Shown: in pieces, positions 10,850 to 21,428 of the stretch
Layout: each line of letters begins with the position of its first letter
Numbering within the stretch: the stretch's first letter is position 1
Source: Adiantum capillus-veneris
Lineage: Eukaryota; Streptophyta; Polypodiopsida; Polypodiales; Pteridaceae
Assembly (NCBI GenBank): GCA_014529385.2
Contig: CM043969.1
Coordinates: 32,466,446-32,530,445 of the forward strand
DNA length: 64,000 nucleotides
Direction: 5' to 3'
Made by a program: the position numbers and the translations under genes
The notes under the pieces: model-generated
Database searches by the model: none
The model's input: the letters and a program-made list of their open reading frames with translations, nothing else
What the model was told of the DNA's origin: nothing

Positions 10850-11680
10850 AGGGATCCTGTGAAGATTGAAATAGTTGAAGGGGCAAAGCCAATACGACAG
10901 AAATTAAGAAGCATGGGTAAGGAGCAAATGAATGCTTTAAAGGAATTAGAAGTGGATAAACTATTGGATGCAGGGTTCATTGTGCTAGCTGGTTGATAAT
11001 GTTGAATGGGTGAGCCCCGTAGTAGTCACTCCAAAGAAAGATGGGCATTGGAGAGTTTGTGTTGAGTACAAACCTTTAAATGCAGTGACCAAGAAAGATC
11101 CTTACCCTTTTCCTTTCATTGATCAACTCTTAGATGCAGTGGCCAACTTTGAAAGATACAATGTCTGTGATGGTTATTTAGGATATTTTTAGCTTATTCT
11201 TGCTTCTGAAGACCGCAAAAATACTACTTTTATTACGCCATGGGGTTGTTTCTGCTTTTGCTAGCTTCCTTTTGGGTTGACAAATGGGCCTGGATATTTT
11301 GAAAGGAAGGTGGATTGGTTTATTACCCCGTTCCTCGGGAAGTTTGTCAAAGGGTTCATAGATGATTTCTGTGTATACAGTCCAGCAAAAGAGCATGCTC
11401 AAAAGATTGAAATGACTTTTGTAAGGTATGATGAATGTGGGGGTCAGCTAACCCTAAAAAATGTCATTTAGCACAGCTACCACGGGTGAAGCTTCTTGAA
11501 CATGTGATTTCTAAAAATGGGATTGAGACGGACCCAAAGAAAGTGGAGTTTTGTTGTTACTATCATCTCCAAAAGATACTAGACAGTTTGCCACTTTCAT
11601 ATAGAAGGTTAAATATTTGTCTCGTTTCATACCTTTGGCATCACAACTATTGTATCCATTGTAGAAAACAGTTAAGAATG
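10850..11680 (+). pseudogene. Gypsy-2 reverse transcriptase
   Basis: Begins with the linker EYLAMLDIF-stop-NIFITSYQEI and EIVEGAKPIRQKLRSMGKEQ, typical of the stretch before RT. It then shows VEWVSPVVVTPKKDGHWRVC, PYPFPFIDQLLDA and GYLGYF-stop-LILASEDR. The catalytic segment reads FIDDFCVYS, with F in place of the usual Y before the DD. It is followed by LLEHVISKNGIETDPKKVE. The stop in the palm is TAG where Q is usual. At least three frameshifts. Confidence 0.85.
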
Positions 11681-11689
11681 ATCCCTTAG

Positions 11690-12175
11690 AGCAATCTCGT
11701 GACTATGATGATGTTTTTGACAAAGTTAAAGAGGTTTTAAGTACGTTACTGATCATGCAAGCTCCTGACTTGGAAAAGGAGTTTTATTTCAATCCATCAG
11801 TGGAAGATGATGCCATTGGGTTCATGTTGTTGTAAAAAGGAAAAGAATCTCAGTATATGAAGCCTGTGCATTATTCTAGCAAGGTGAAGACTCCTCATGA
11901 AAGAGATATTTCTGAAATTGAATTGGTGATGACGTGTATGGTTTATGCTTGCAGGCAATTCAGACACTACTTGCTACAAAAATCAATCACCTTTCTTACC
12001 AGTGATTCATTGCTTCCTCAGTTGTTCAATAATTCAAATATATAAAAAATAGTGATGAGATGGGTTAATGAGCTCCAGGAGTTTCAGTTCACCTTTTTGG
12101 TGGAGGAGAGTACTCGGGCTACCCTGGCAAATCTTCTCACTTATAAAGACACTCATGTTTTGGTTAAAGAAGAGG
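11690..12175 (+). pseudogene. Gypsy-2 pol RNase H
   Basis: Follows RT directly. It shows MKPVHYSSKVKTPHERDISE followed by IELVMTCMVYACRQFRHYLL, the RT-linked RNase H pattern, and RWVNELQEFQFTFLVEEST at the end. Two stops (after FMLL and after NNSNI) break it; the first is TAA where CAA is expected. Confidence 0.8.
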
Positions 12176-12204
12176 TGGTGTGGAAAAAGAAGGTCGAGAC
12201 TCTT

Positions 12205-12605
12205 GCCATCTCTAATGATTCACTGTTATACTTTGATAGTTCTTATCAGAGAAGTCATGATGCTGCTTCTGGAGGCATTGTTATCTATGATGCCCAAGGG
12301 AAGCTGATAAGAAGCAAGGGCTTAAACTTGATGCAAAAAGTAACAATGAAGTAGAATACATGGCTCTTGAAGGTGGTTTGTATATTTGCTTATAGTTGGG
12401 AATTAGACGCTTGCAAATTAAAGGAGATGATTTGTTAGTTGTGAAGCAAGCATTGGGAGTATGGAAAAATAAGAACCCTAAACTGAAAAATTTATGCTCC
12501 AAAGTGAAAGTATTGCTCAAAAAGCTTGAAGCATGGAGTTTGCAACATATTGAAAGGTCTCAAAATGAGGAAGCTCATGATGCTACCCAAGAAATGATCA
12601 CTTGT
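12205..12605 (+). pseudogene. Gypsy-2 second RNase H
   Basis: A separate RNase H domain. It reads LLYFDSSYQRSHDAASGGIV (first Asp near 12235), then after a frameshift near 12340 NNEVEYMALEGG (Glu), RLQIKGDDLLVVKQALG (second Asp), and HIERSQNEEAHDATQ near the end. The D...E...D order with a late N-x-x-A-H/D block is the RNase H fold seen in the extra RNase H of Tat elements. Confidence 0.78.
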
Positions 12606-12779
12606 GTGCTTGTGCTAAAGGGAGACACTCCTTTACAGCGTGGGAGGGAAATGTTATCAAAGGAAGTGGATTTTGTATTAACATGTGTCCTACGTGAAGG
12701 TTTACCATCTTCCAAAAAGCATGCGTTCATAAGGAAAGCCAAGAAATACAAAATTCTTGATGATGTGCTGTACATGAAA

Positions 12780-13560
12780 GGGAGTGATGTGGTTTTATGT
12801 TGTGTTCCTTGGAAAGGAGATTTACAAAATCCTGGAAGAAAATCATGAGGGATCTTGTGGAGGACATTTTGCCGTGAAAATCATGTTGCATAAAATTTTG
12901 CAAGAAGGCTATGTATGGCCAAGCATTTAGCGGGATGTTAATCATTGGTGCAAGTCGTGTTTGCCTTGCGAGAGAACGGGAAAGATAATTTTGAAACCTA
13001 AATTGCGAAAAACAATTCTAGCTTTTGATGTGTTTGAAAATTGGGGTCTTGATGCTATTGGACCCTTACCTATGACTAGAAAAAGAAATGCTTACATTTT
13101 GACAGTAGTGGATTCTTCTTGTCACGATGGGTAGAAGCCAAAGCTGTCAAACAGATTACTAGTAAGGAGATGGGAAAATTTGTTTATATGAGCATATATG
13201 CTGCAAATTTGGTGTACCCCTAGAGCTACTTTCTGATAGAGGACCAAGATTTAGAGGAGATTTGTTTGACTTCTTATGCGAGAAGCTCAATATACAACAT
13301 AGGTACAGTTCTCGTTATTGTCCACAATGCAATGGTCTCAATTAGAGATTTAATGGAGAGTTGGTCTTGACAAAGATGACTCACACATGGGAAGACTTGG
13401 GATTCAAAGTTGGCATGTGCATTATGGGCCTACAAAACTGCTATCAAAACGAGCACAGGATTTTCTCCTTACCACTTGATCTATGGCAAGGAAGCTTTAT
13501 TGCCAATTGAAGTGGAAATTCTTGCACTCAAATTGTTGTCATTGGGAGATGAAGAGTAGG
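12780..13560 (+). pseudogene. Gypsy-2 integrase
   Basis: Zinc-binding part: NHEGSCGGHF with two His, then CKSCLPCERTGK with the Cys pair. Core: NWGLDAIGPLPMTR (first Asp), SDRGPRFRGDLF (second Asp), and CPQCNGLN-stop-RFNGEL. The stop TAG at 13343-13345 sits at the place of the catalytic Glu. Then FSPYHLIYGKEALLPIEVE. Multiple frameshifts; inactive. Confidence 0.82.
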
Positions 13561-13580
13561 AAAATGCCTGGCAGAAAAGG

Positions 13581-13925
13581 TTGTTAAATTTACAATGTTT
13601 ACAATTGGACAGAGTTTTAGCTTTGAGCTACTATGAGGAAGCATCAAAGAAGGCTCAGCTAAAAGCCAATGAATGCATGGATGATAAGAAAATTGAAAAG
13701 GGTGATTTGGTGTTGGGATACAATAGTAAGCTAGACAATACCTTTCAGAAGAAGTTTCAAATTAAATGGGAAGGTCCTTTTATTGTTGTGAACAAATTTG
13801 ATACTATCACATATCAGTTGGCTAATTTGAATGGTGCACAACATAAATATCGTGTTAATGGTTATTGATTGAAGAAATACTTGGCACGTTTGATGAAAAT
13901 TGTGACATATGAGATGTTATCAATA
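13581..13925 (+). pseudogene. Gypsy-2 integrase C-terminal domain
   Basis: Reads KIEKGDLVLGYNSKLDNTFQ, then KKFQIKWEGPFIVVNKFDTI and NGYxLKKYLA, the GPF/Y-type module after Gypsy integrases. The TGA after NGY stands where TGG (W) is usual. No chromodomain is seen. Confidence 0.8.
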
Positions 13926-14030
13926 GAGGAAGACAGTGTAGAAACATCTGAGAATGTAGATGAGGTCTCTGAGGATGAAATGCAGCAGTTATTCACCCTA
14001 GGAACCTCTGCTTGTCATGAATGATCAAGC

Positions 14031-14042
14031 AGGCAAGGGGGG
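14031..14042 (+). other. probable Gypsy-2 polypurine tract
   Basis: A purine-rich run (aggcaaggggggt) follows the pol end. TG at 14044-14045 could be the start of a 3' LTR, but there is no second copy in the window to prove it. Confidence 0.5.
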
Positions 14043-14043
14043 T

Positions 14044-15300
14044 TGGCAAGCTATGTTAGGCATTTTTTGGATAAGCATGAAATCTCTAAGTCATGCCAAA
14101 AAGCTTGCCCACTAGCCTCATGTATATATGTGTACATAGCCCTGCAAGTTTTGGAAGTGTCCTTGTAAAACTCCATGTACAAAGGTGTGATTTTTTACAA
14201 GCTTGAATTCTGATGTTTTGGGTTGTTCAAGACTCCAAGAAATGTTTTTTAATGAGTATTCTCAGCCATGCTTTATAGCTTGTGAATCGGACTTGTATGT
14301 CATGAGTTATGAGCATCCGAAGCAGGCGTTCTTAACTTAGAAGGTGATTGCGAGTGCATGCGACGAGGGAAACTGGGACAACTTGGGGGTCTAATATTAT
14401 AATTGCTGAAGTTTTACATTTTTGGAGATAGCTGAGGTGATGGGCTTCGAGCCCTGTGTCACGATGTGTCATGCAGTGACCGAAGCAGCAAGTTATGCCT
14501 CGGGGAAAATTGTCTGAGAAGTCCTCTTATGCTTTGGGAGAAACTGGAAATTTTTGGGGAAGTTGGGGAGTTTGACGATGGTGCCAAGCCATGGAGTAAT
14601 CCCACATGGGGGGGAGCAAGTGGAAAATGGGGGGAATAAAGAGGGGAGTGGGTACCCCCTAAGCTTGAATCAAAATGGAAAATGGTGCTCTCTTCCCTTT
14701 CCAATGGGGCCATCTTGAGTTCACACACCCTAATCAGGTGCCTGGACCCTTTTTTTGGCCATTGGACACTCCACATTGCCCACTCCCTAAGTCAAAGTGA
14801 CCGACATGGAGCCCGCCTTTCCCAAAAAATGGTCAAAATGAACCAATAAAAAGGGGAGATGAGAGAGAAAGATGTCGGCTAAGATAAGGAAGACAAATCC
14901 ACTCCAATAAAAGGGAAAATCCCCCATTATTTTAGCTACAATTCTCTTCACACCCCTTTTTCTTACAGAGACTTGTTTTTTTGGAATTTTTTGAGAGACT
15001 CCCATCTTTGGAAGCTTGTAACTCTCTCATCTGTTATCAAAATCAAGCATATGGATACTCTACGGAGATCTACACGACACAAGATTCATCTTTATGGTCT
15101 TGGTTTTTAGTAATTTTAATCATGGTTTGGGTTAGAGCTGTTTCCCACCTGACTTTACAGGTGTTCGGCATAGGTATTTTTTGTAGCTTTATGGTGTTTC
15201 TTTCCAACGGTGTGGTGTGTGCAAGGCTATAGAGGTTCTCATTTTCCTTGTTGTTTGAACGCTAACAATGAGATCTTGATAACGACCTGCAAAAACCAAT
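14044..15300. other. non-coding, possibly Gypsy-2 3' LTR
   Basis: Sits directly after the polypurine tract. It contains TATA-like and purine-rich stretches and no recognised protein. The right end is not definable because the partner LTR is missing. The palindromic words ggtaggcctgcc and cccggcaggcct occur near 15308-15345. Confidence 0.35.
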
Positions 15301-16389
15301 AGAGTCGGTAGGCCTGCCAAGAAAATGAAAAAGCCCGGCAGGCCTAAATTGTATATAGTAAACCTCTTTGTACTTTGGCATTTTAACTAGGAAAATTCCT
15401 CTGGAGTATATCCAAGCACCAGGTACAATTATCTCCGCATAAATTGACCTAAGGTTACAGAGTCACATGTCCTTTTTTGGGCCGAGCGTGATTCTTAATA
15501 CGGTAACCACTTATAAAAATACTTAAATCCTTCACCAAAAATAAAGATATGAAGCCAAAAAAACTGAAACTTTGGAGAGTCGAACTCATTGTGATGAAGC
15601 CATTGGTCCATAAATGGGTCAAAGTTGGTTTCAGAAGATGAGAATATTTAAATAACAAGGTGATAGTCAAGGGTTGGATGCCCTATACTAGTGCACTGGG
15701 TATATAAAGATCCTTGAAGTCTTGCATTTTTCACCATCATAGATTTGAATTGATATACATTGTCACTACACAGTATGAGAGCTATAATCCTTAATTGGGT
15801 GAAATCATCTTTTATATATTAGACTGGATGCATAAGGGGGCTACAATCCTTAATTGGGTACAAGTAGTCCTCAATTGTGTAATTGTATTGAACATTTCAT
15901 TGCCTTCTTTTATGCATGGGTTTATATAGGGAGTGCATGATGTATTATGAACAATTGTTAGTGCGTGAGATGACCAATCATAGATATTATTTATTTCGTG
16001 TGTGTTTTGCAAATAGTTATCATTGTTTCAATGTAAATGTTGATGATTCTTTGTAGCATGTGAAATTGGTTGTGTCGTTTTGTTTTCCAATCGCAAAGGA
16101 TGTATAACGAATCATGATATTTATAGTTGCATTCACAATTTCATATCATTTTGTATGCATAATGTGTATGTTTTCTCAGAACATATGTGGTCAATATGTG
16201 GAATTGACTAGAGTGCATTGAAAATCTCATATTGTGTAGTTTTGATTGCTTTTGTGGTGATTGTTTTTCTAATATATATATACTGAACATCTAGTTCTTA
16301 TGTCTTCAGTATTAGATTGAAAGCAATGGAGAAAAATGTCGGCACAAGTGATACAAAGAAGGCAAAGAATAAAAAAGCCCCTAGCAAAG
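15301..16389. other. no gene recognised
   Basis: AT-rich. It contains two close copies of cta(t/c)aatccttaattgggt at about 15781 and 15841. A 25-codon reading from the ATG at 16326 (MEKNVGTSDTKKAKNKKAPS, ending DGF) runs into the helicase pseudogene in another frame; I do not call it a gene. Confidence 0.5.
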
Positions 16390-16869
16390 ATGGGTTTTGA
16401 ATCTCAAATCAAAAAAATATATCGCAGATTCGGCCTAACAGGACAGACTTACTATTGGAGTATAAGTTGGCCTAAACAAGTTGAAGGTTTAGACAAACAA
16501 TTTCTATAGAATCCTTACAAAGTTGTCATTGGTTCATAAGCTTTAAAATCCAATCATTCAATTATACAAATTGTAGAACTTGTTTTTGAGAATGAGAAAT
16601 ACTCAAAACTGGCAGATTTAATGAATCAAATCATGATGAATAGAAATAAAGTGATCATATTTATGGAAAAAAGAGGTTGTGATCAAGATACTAGAAAACT
16701 TCGAATGGATGAATTTGTAGCTTTATCTATCCATGATGATAAGAGTCGAGCTGAATGAGATTGGATTCTTTCTAAATTTGAATATGGCAATAGACCTATA
16801 ATGAAAACAACAGATGTTGCAGCTCAGGGTCTGGATGTGAAGGACATAAAGCACAAGAAAGAAAAATGA
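16390..16869 (+). pseudogene. DEAD-box RNA helicase (DBP2/RH20/DDX5 type) fragment
   Basis: An intron-free stretch of a DEAD-box helicase. It reads MGFESQIKKI (the region after the DEAD motif), a frameshift near 16440, QTYYWSISWPKQVEGLDKQF (near the SAT motif, with S-A-T changed to S-I-S), NPYKVVIGS, SNHSIIQIVELVFENEKYSK, KVIIFMEKRGCDQDTRKLRM (motif IV), ALSIHDDKSRAE (motif IVa), then stop, [11 protein letters not shown], and [16 protein letters not shown] (motif V; the usual R is Q). DBP2-type proteins have this order. The stop in SRAE-TGA-DW stands where CGA (Arg) is usual. It breaks off before motif VI. An intronless partial copy fits a processed pseudogene or a fragment carried by an element. 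Confidence 0.85.
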
Positions 16870-17357
<488 letters not shown>

Positions 17358-17590
17358 CATCCTGATGCTACTTCCTGCTGGCTCATCGCATTAGAGATTC
17401 AACTGCACCATCACCATTGGCTAGGATAGAGCTGCACAACCAAGCATTCCTCGTGAACCGGAGCACATGTGCTAATGCATCTACGAGCTATTTGTGGCTG
17501 TAAGTGTATCAGAGGACGTCTATTTTTTGCGTGCAAGTAGTCATTATAATCGTGGCAACACTAGGTAACTCCCACAAGAAAGTCAGTCCT

Positions 17591-17705
17591 TGATCTCTCT
17601 CTCTCTCTCCACACACACACACACGACCCCCTCTCTCCTCTTGACGTACCTACAAAGATGGTTGTCTATCTGTGTGTGTGCGTGTGCACGCACGTGTGTG
17701 TGGCT
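17591..17705. repeat. short CT, CA and GT tracts
   Basis: (CT)n followed by (CA)n at about 17591-17623 and a mixed (GT) stretch with gtgcacgcacgtgtgtg at 17671-17703. Confidence 0.85.
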
Positions 17706-18179
17706 CAACAAAAGAACATCCAACGGGCCCAATTAGGGCCCTCAACACCATATTAGAGATTTTGCAACTTAAGAGACAATCTGGGAATCCCCAATGTCTT
17801 AAAGCTTTGACCATATGGACAAATCTCAAACTGATTTTTAAGGTCAAATCCTTCCACAAGGTACTACTTGAAAAGATCTTTTGAGCCATGCTGTCAAACT
17901 TTGACTAAGATTTGGCCATGTGGTCAATATTAAGATCATTTTGAAAGTGGGAATTGGGAAATTCCCAAATTCAGTAATAGGGTGTTCCTCTATATATTAA
18001 ACTGCAGCCCATCGGGATTCAACGTTTTCTCGTTGGGCTTGTAGGGAAAATGAAAAATCCCGGTGGGCTTTTTGTGGGTTTCTAGGTTGCTCTGAACCGG
18101 CTTGTTTGTGATCATGTTAACTGTGATTATGTAAATATGTCAACAAGACCTCGTGATCACACAAATGTTTTGGCAATTA
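17706..18179. other. no gene recognised
   Basis: Moderately AT-rich DNA without clear coding or repeat signals. A gggaattgggaaattccc palindrome-like stretch lies near 17949. Confidence 0.5.
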
Positions 18180-18605
18180 CGTAAATATTAAATCCCTAGC
18201 TTTCAATGTATCTCCTATCTCGTGGGCTTGTATGCCTAGATTGATGGTCAACTCCGTGGATATGAAGTTGTGAGTTGAACCAAGGTCAAGAAAAATAAAG
18301 GCATCATGCTCTTGCATCTTTCCCCAAGTATGGGAAAGGAGAAATCCTTGGTGATGAGCATCGTCTTTTGGAGCTTCAACCATAGAGGCTCTAGGCGGCT
18401 CATTGCACACATTTCTTTGGGGACAATCACAATAGGCCTATCCTTGCTTGGCGTACTTGAAGCACTGGTTATCTTTGTGATAACGCTCTAGCTCCTCGGG
18501 AGAAAGTCAGTTCTTCCCTTTGTAGAATCCTTTCTCCTTAACTTTATTACTGTTGATAGAGTTGCCTTGGGAAGAGTTTTAAGCATTGTTCTTCCCCTTT
18601 GCTTC
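18180..18605 (-). pseudogene. Gypsy-3 gag C-terminus, zinc knuckle and protease
   Basis: Minus strand. LSPEELERYHKDNQCFKYAK leads into a damaged CCHC knuckle (second Cys is Y, the His is a stop). Then comes DAFIFLDLGSTHNFISTELT followed by INLGIQ, the start of a retropepsin domain where D-S-G has become D-L-G. The pattern (D-S-G-S-T-H-N-F-I) is typical of plant Gypsy proteases. It continues the gag at 19615-20637 and is separated from it by a C/T-rich block. Confidence 0.72.
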
Positions 18606-19216
18606 ATTTCGATCTACAGGGTCTACACACCCTTATTAACGCAAATCTTTCCAGATTATCTCCCCCTCTTTCTCACCCCTTTTGCAAGCGAGGTGTCTTG
18701 CACACTCCACACCCCCTTCCTCCTGCACTCCTGCACTATCAAACTCTCCCTGCCCGTCAACAGTCCACTATAGGTCTTGTCCACGCCATTGCACAGTGCT
18801 CCACCCAAGATTCCCCCCTGCAGACCTCAATCACACCCTATAGACCTCCTCTCGCTCCATATACATCCGGCCCCTGTGCAAGTGAACTCTAAAGCAAATG
18901 GTGTTGCCCTGTCCCTTCTGCATAGCTGCTGTCCAACCCCATTCTCTCCCCCCTTCTCCTTGCTCCACTACAAGCGCCCTCAGGAGACACAAAACTCTAA
19001 AAGCCCCTTTTTGCCATGCACACAAACTTGCATTCACCCTTGCCCTTGCCACGAGCAGATTAGCACCATCAAAATTTCACTGAAGGTCATATACAATGTT
19101 GTGTGTTTAGGGTGCTTCCTCATCACGGCTCTTGCCATGCCTGGTAAGCGCCCTTCCACTGCTTGTAGGCTCAAAACATACAGACAGTCAAGCGTGGATG
19201 GCAAGACGCATGTGGC

Positions 19217-19230
19217 GAGAAGAGAAGAGA

Positions 19231-19289
<59 letters not shown>

Positions 19290-19304
19290 CCACATGGAAA
19301 AGAG

Positions 19305-19343
<39 letters not shown>
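19217..19343. repeat. (GA)n microsatellite, two blocks
   Basis: GA units at about 19217-19287 and 19310-19343, separated by ggtccacatggaaaagagga. Confidence 0.97.
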
Positions 19344-19347
<4 letters not shown>

Positions 19348-19423
19348 ATATTATCTCACAATCAGTCTTCTCATGAAAAGCCACAAATTTTTTTATTTTT
19401 GGAGAAATTTACTCACAACCAGG

Positions 19424-19425
<2 letters not shown>

Positions 19426-19505
<80 letters not shown>
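19426..19505. repeat. compound microsatellite (CT)n C17 (AC)n
   Basis: CT units to 19460, a run of about 17 C, then AC units to 19505. The CT block could pair with the GA blocks at 19217-19343 in a folded transcript. Confidence 0.97.
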
Positions 19506-19507
<2 letters not shown>

Positions 19508-19614
19508 CTCATCTCTCCAGATCCTTCCTTTATCAAATTTTCCCCTTAAGATTCCCCTTAATCCTTGGGAGGATCTTTCTAGATTCTTCTTAATTCACCT
19601 CCTTCCCAAAATTG

Positions 19615-20637
19615 GGAGGACCTACTCGGCCATTTGTTCAGGTAATCCTGCAAATAATTGTTTGTTTGCTAGGCAAAGTCTATTTTTTTGAAAGATAGTA
19701 TCCTTGAGATGTAAATCCCAAAACTTGTCCACATATTTGTGGATAGACTCATGGAAGAGAAGCTTCAAACACCACCATTCGGTAACCACTTTGTCCTTTG
19801 CATCGCTCGCATGGAATTACTTCATGATGGAAACTCATATACTTTTCCATGTCTTTGGGGCTTCGCCATTGCCACGAAGGCTAGCCCACCATTAAGGAGA
19901 ATATTTCTAGATGTGCATAGCTACATGTCGTAGTTTGGAGGACTCTATGAAGCCCTCATCTCCAAAGGCCGCATCAAATTGCTAGGATGAAGACCAATAC
20001 ATTTTTGGTAGCACCAAAGGTGCCATCATAGGTGAGAAAAGAGATACTCTTCCCTCCCTCTTTGAACTTCTTGAGCTTTTGGGACCTTTGCCATGCACGG
20101 TAAGATTTGCAATGTCCTCCCCTCTTGTATTCTCTACGAAGATAGCTATTGCTTTCATCAAAAGAGGAGGAAGGTGAAGAAGAAGGAGAAGAGGGTGACC
20201 TCTTTCTTTCCCTTTTCTTCCTTTGTTTCCTCTCTTTTTTGTGGAGTGACGAGGAGAAGGACTATGGGTTACCATTTCCTCTTGGGAGGAGTTGGTGATT
20301 GTTTAGACCGCCATCTTCGTGGAGCCACATCTTCTGAGGAGCTTAGGGATTCATTACTTTCTCGTTCTTTGGATTCCTCCTCTCTTATGGGAGAGAGTCT
20401 TGTTTTGGGGGTCTCATCAAGAGGCCTCCTAAGCTCTTTCTGATCTTGGAGAGGAAGGGAAATCCAATAAGCACGAAGTTGTTGAGTAGCTTTGGCTTGC
20501 AAAGCAGGGTTGCCGATAGCTTGCTACAACCTAGTAACAAGATAATTGACAAACATGGGGGCATCATAATTAGCACCTTCATGTGCAAAATCAAAGTTAT
20601 CAATGTTCATTCTACTCTCTTGGTTATTGTCAACCAT
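19615..20637 (-). pseudogene. Gypsy-3 gag
   Basis: Starts at the ATG at 20637, MVDNNQESRMNIDNFDF. A Ser/Glu/Arg-rich region follows (PLDETPKTRLSPIREEESKE). After frameshifts the retrotransposon gag core reads WWASLRGNGEAPKTWKSI and KLLFHESIHKYVDKFWDLHL. It ends with NKQLFAGLPEQMAE near 19620. The W...L....xTWxxF pattern is the Retrotrans_gag signature. Stops include a TAG after VNYLVTRL where CAG is likely. No RT is found downstream on this strand before Gypsy-2, so the element is truncated. Confidence 0.72.
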
Positions 20638-20834
20638 GTTAATTAAACTTATGTATAAAATTACTTTGTGATTTAGTACCCTCAAAAACCTTAGGTGATA
20701 CTCTTCTTTACCTCTAAAAATTAGTTCTCACGCAGCCACACCCGTGGTTTAGTCACAGTTGTTTGCAAAGGCTAATGGAGACGGTCTAGCATTGCTCGGT
20801 TGATTATAGTTCGTGTTGATTAGAGACTTGGTAT
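20638..20834. other. leader-like DNA upstream of Gypsy-3 gag
   Basis: 197 bp between the Gypsy-3 gag start and Copia-2. It is probably the Gypsy-3 leader into which Copia-2 inserted. No primer site is visible. Confidence 0.4.
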
Positions 20835-21066
20835 TGTTACCGTATACATGTGGTAGTGAAGTGTGTAAACACACTAGGACCGCCGGGGCATTTTTTCTCT
20901 CTTTAGGAGGTTTTTTTCCCCGTGCATTGTATATACGCCACGCCCATCACTCTAGGGCTATCCATCTTTCCATTGCACACCAAGTAATACACTCTCTATT
21001 GTGTATCTTGAGCTTCCTTCGTCTTCTCCAAGCTGTGTGTGTCTCTCTACAGCCCTAATTCCAACA
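20835..21066 (+). repeat. Copia-2 5' LTR (232 bp)
   Basis: Starts TGTTACCGTATACATG and ends CTAATTCCAACA. Close to the Copia-1 LTRs, without the 11-bp duplication of the Copia-1 5' LTR. Confidence 0.95.
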
Positions 21067-21068
21067 AT

Positions 21069-21080
21069 TGGTATTAGAGC
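21069..21080 (+). other. Copia-2 primer binding site
   Basis: TGGTATTAGAGC, one C-to-T change from the initiator-Met-tRNA site in Copia-1. Confidence 0.88.
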
Positions 21081-21428
21081 AGGTTGCGTCCTCCCGGGTT
21101 TAGTCGCCAGCTGCTCCAGTACACGCTTGCTCACTTTCTCCGATTTCAGTGAGCTTTGGTGAGAATTTGCAGGTCAAAAAATATTTTGGGAAAGCTCGTA
21201 GAGCTAGGTGTACTCAGATTTTTGATTTGGGCTCATTTCGGCCTCCGTTTCCACTATAGGCAGGTCTGCACAGGCAATTTCGTCATTTTTTGCAAAAATT
21301 CTATCAGTGTCGTTGCCTGCATAGCAGGTGCCTTATAGTCTTCTACGGTTTGTGCTATATAGCACGTGTTGTTCCCGCTCCATTTCTCCTATTTTCGGGC
21401 AGTTTTCACATCAAGTGCAACATTTACC

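Larger units (their letters stand above)
10690..14042 (+). mobile_element. Gypsy-2, Tat-type Ty3/Gypsy, decayed
   Basis: Plus-strand pol in the order RT, RNase H, a second RNase H, integrase and integrase C-terminal domain. The second RNase H between the pol RNase H and integrase is the hallmark of the Tat/Ogre branch of plant Gypsy. Every domain contains stops or frameshifts. No gag and no 5' LTR can be seen upstream; the left part seems lost or replaced by the FCP1-like fragment and minisatellite. A purine tract lies at 14031-14042. Confidence 0.85.
18610..19612. other. C/T-rich block inside Gypsy-3, with microsatellites
   Basis: About 1 kb with a strong pyrimidine bias on the plus strand (18600-19040), then GA and CT tracts. 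It separates two halves of the Gypsy-3 gag. I see no LTR ends, TIRs or target duplication, so its origin is open. Proline-rich frames in it (for example 18777-19238) are composition effects. Confidence 0.5.

Noticed and set aside
14044-15300. Confident 3' LTR of Gypsy-2
   Set aside because: No second copy in the window, so the end cannot be set; left as a possibility.
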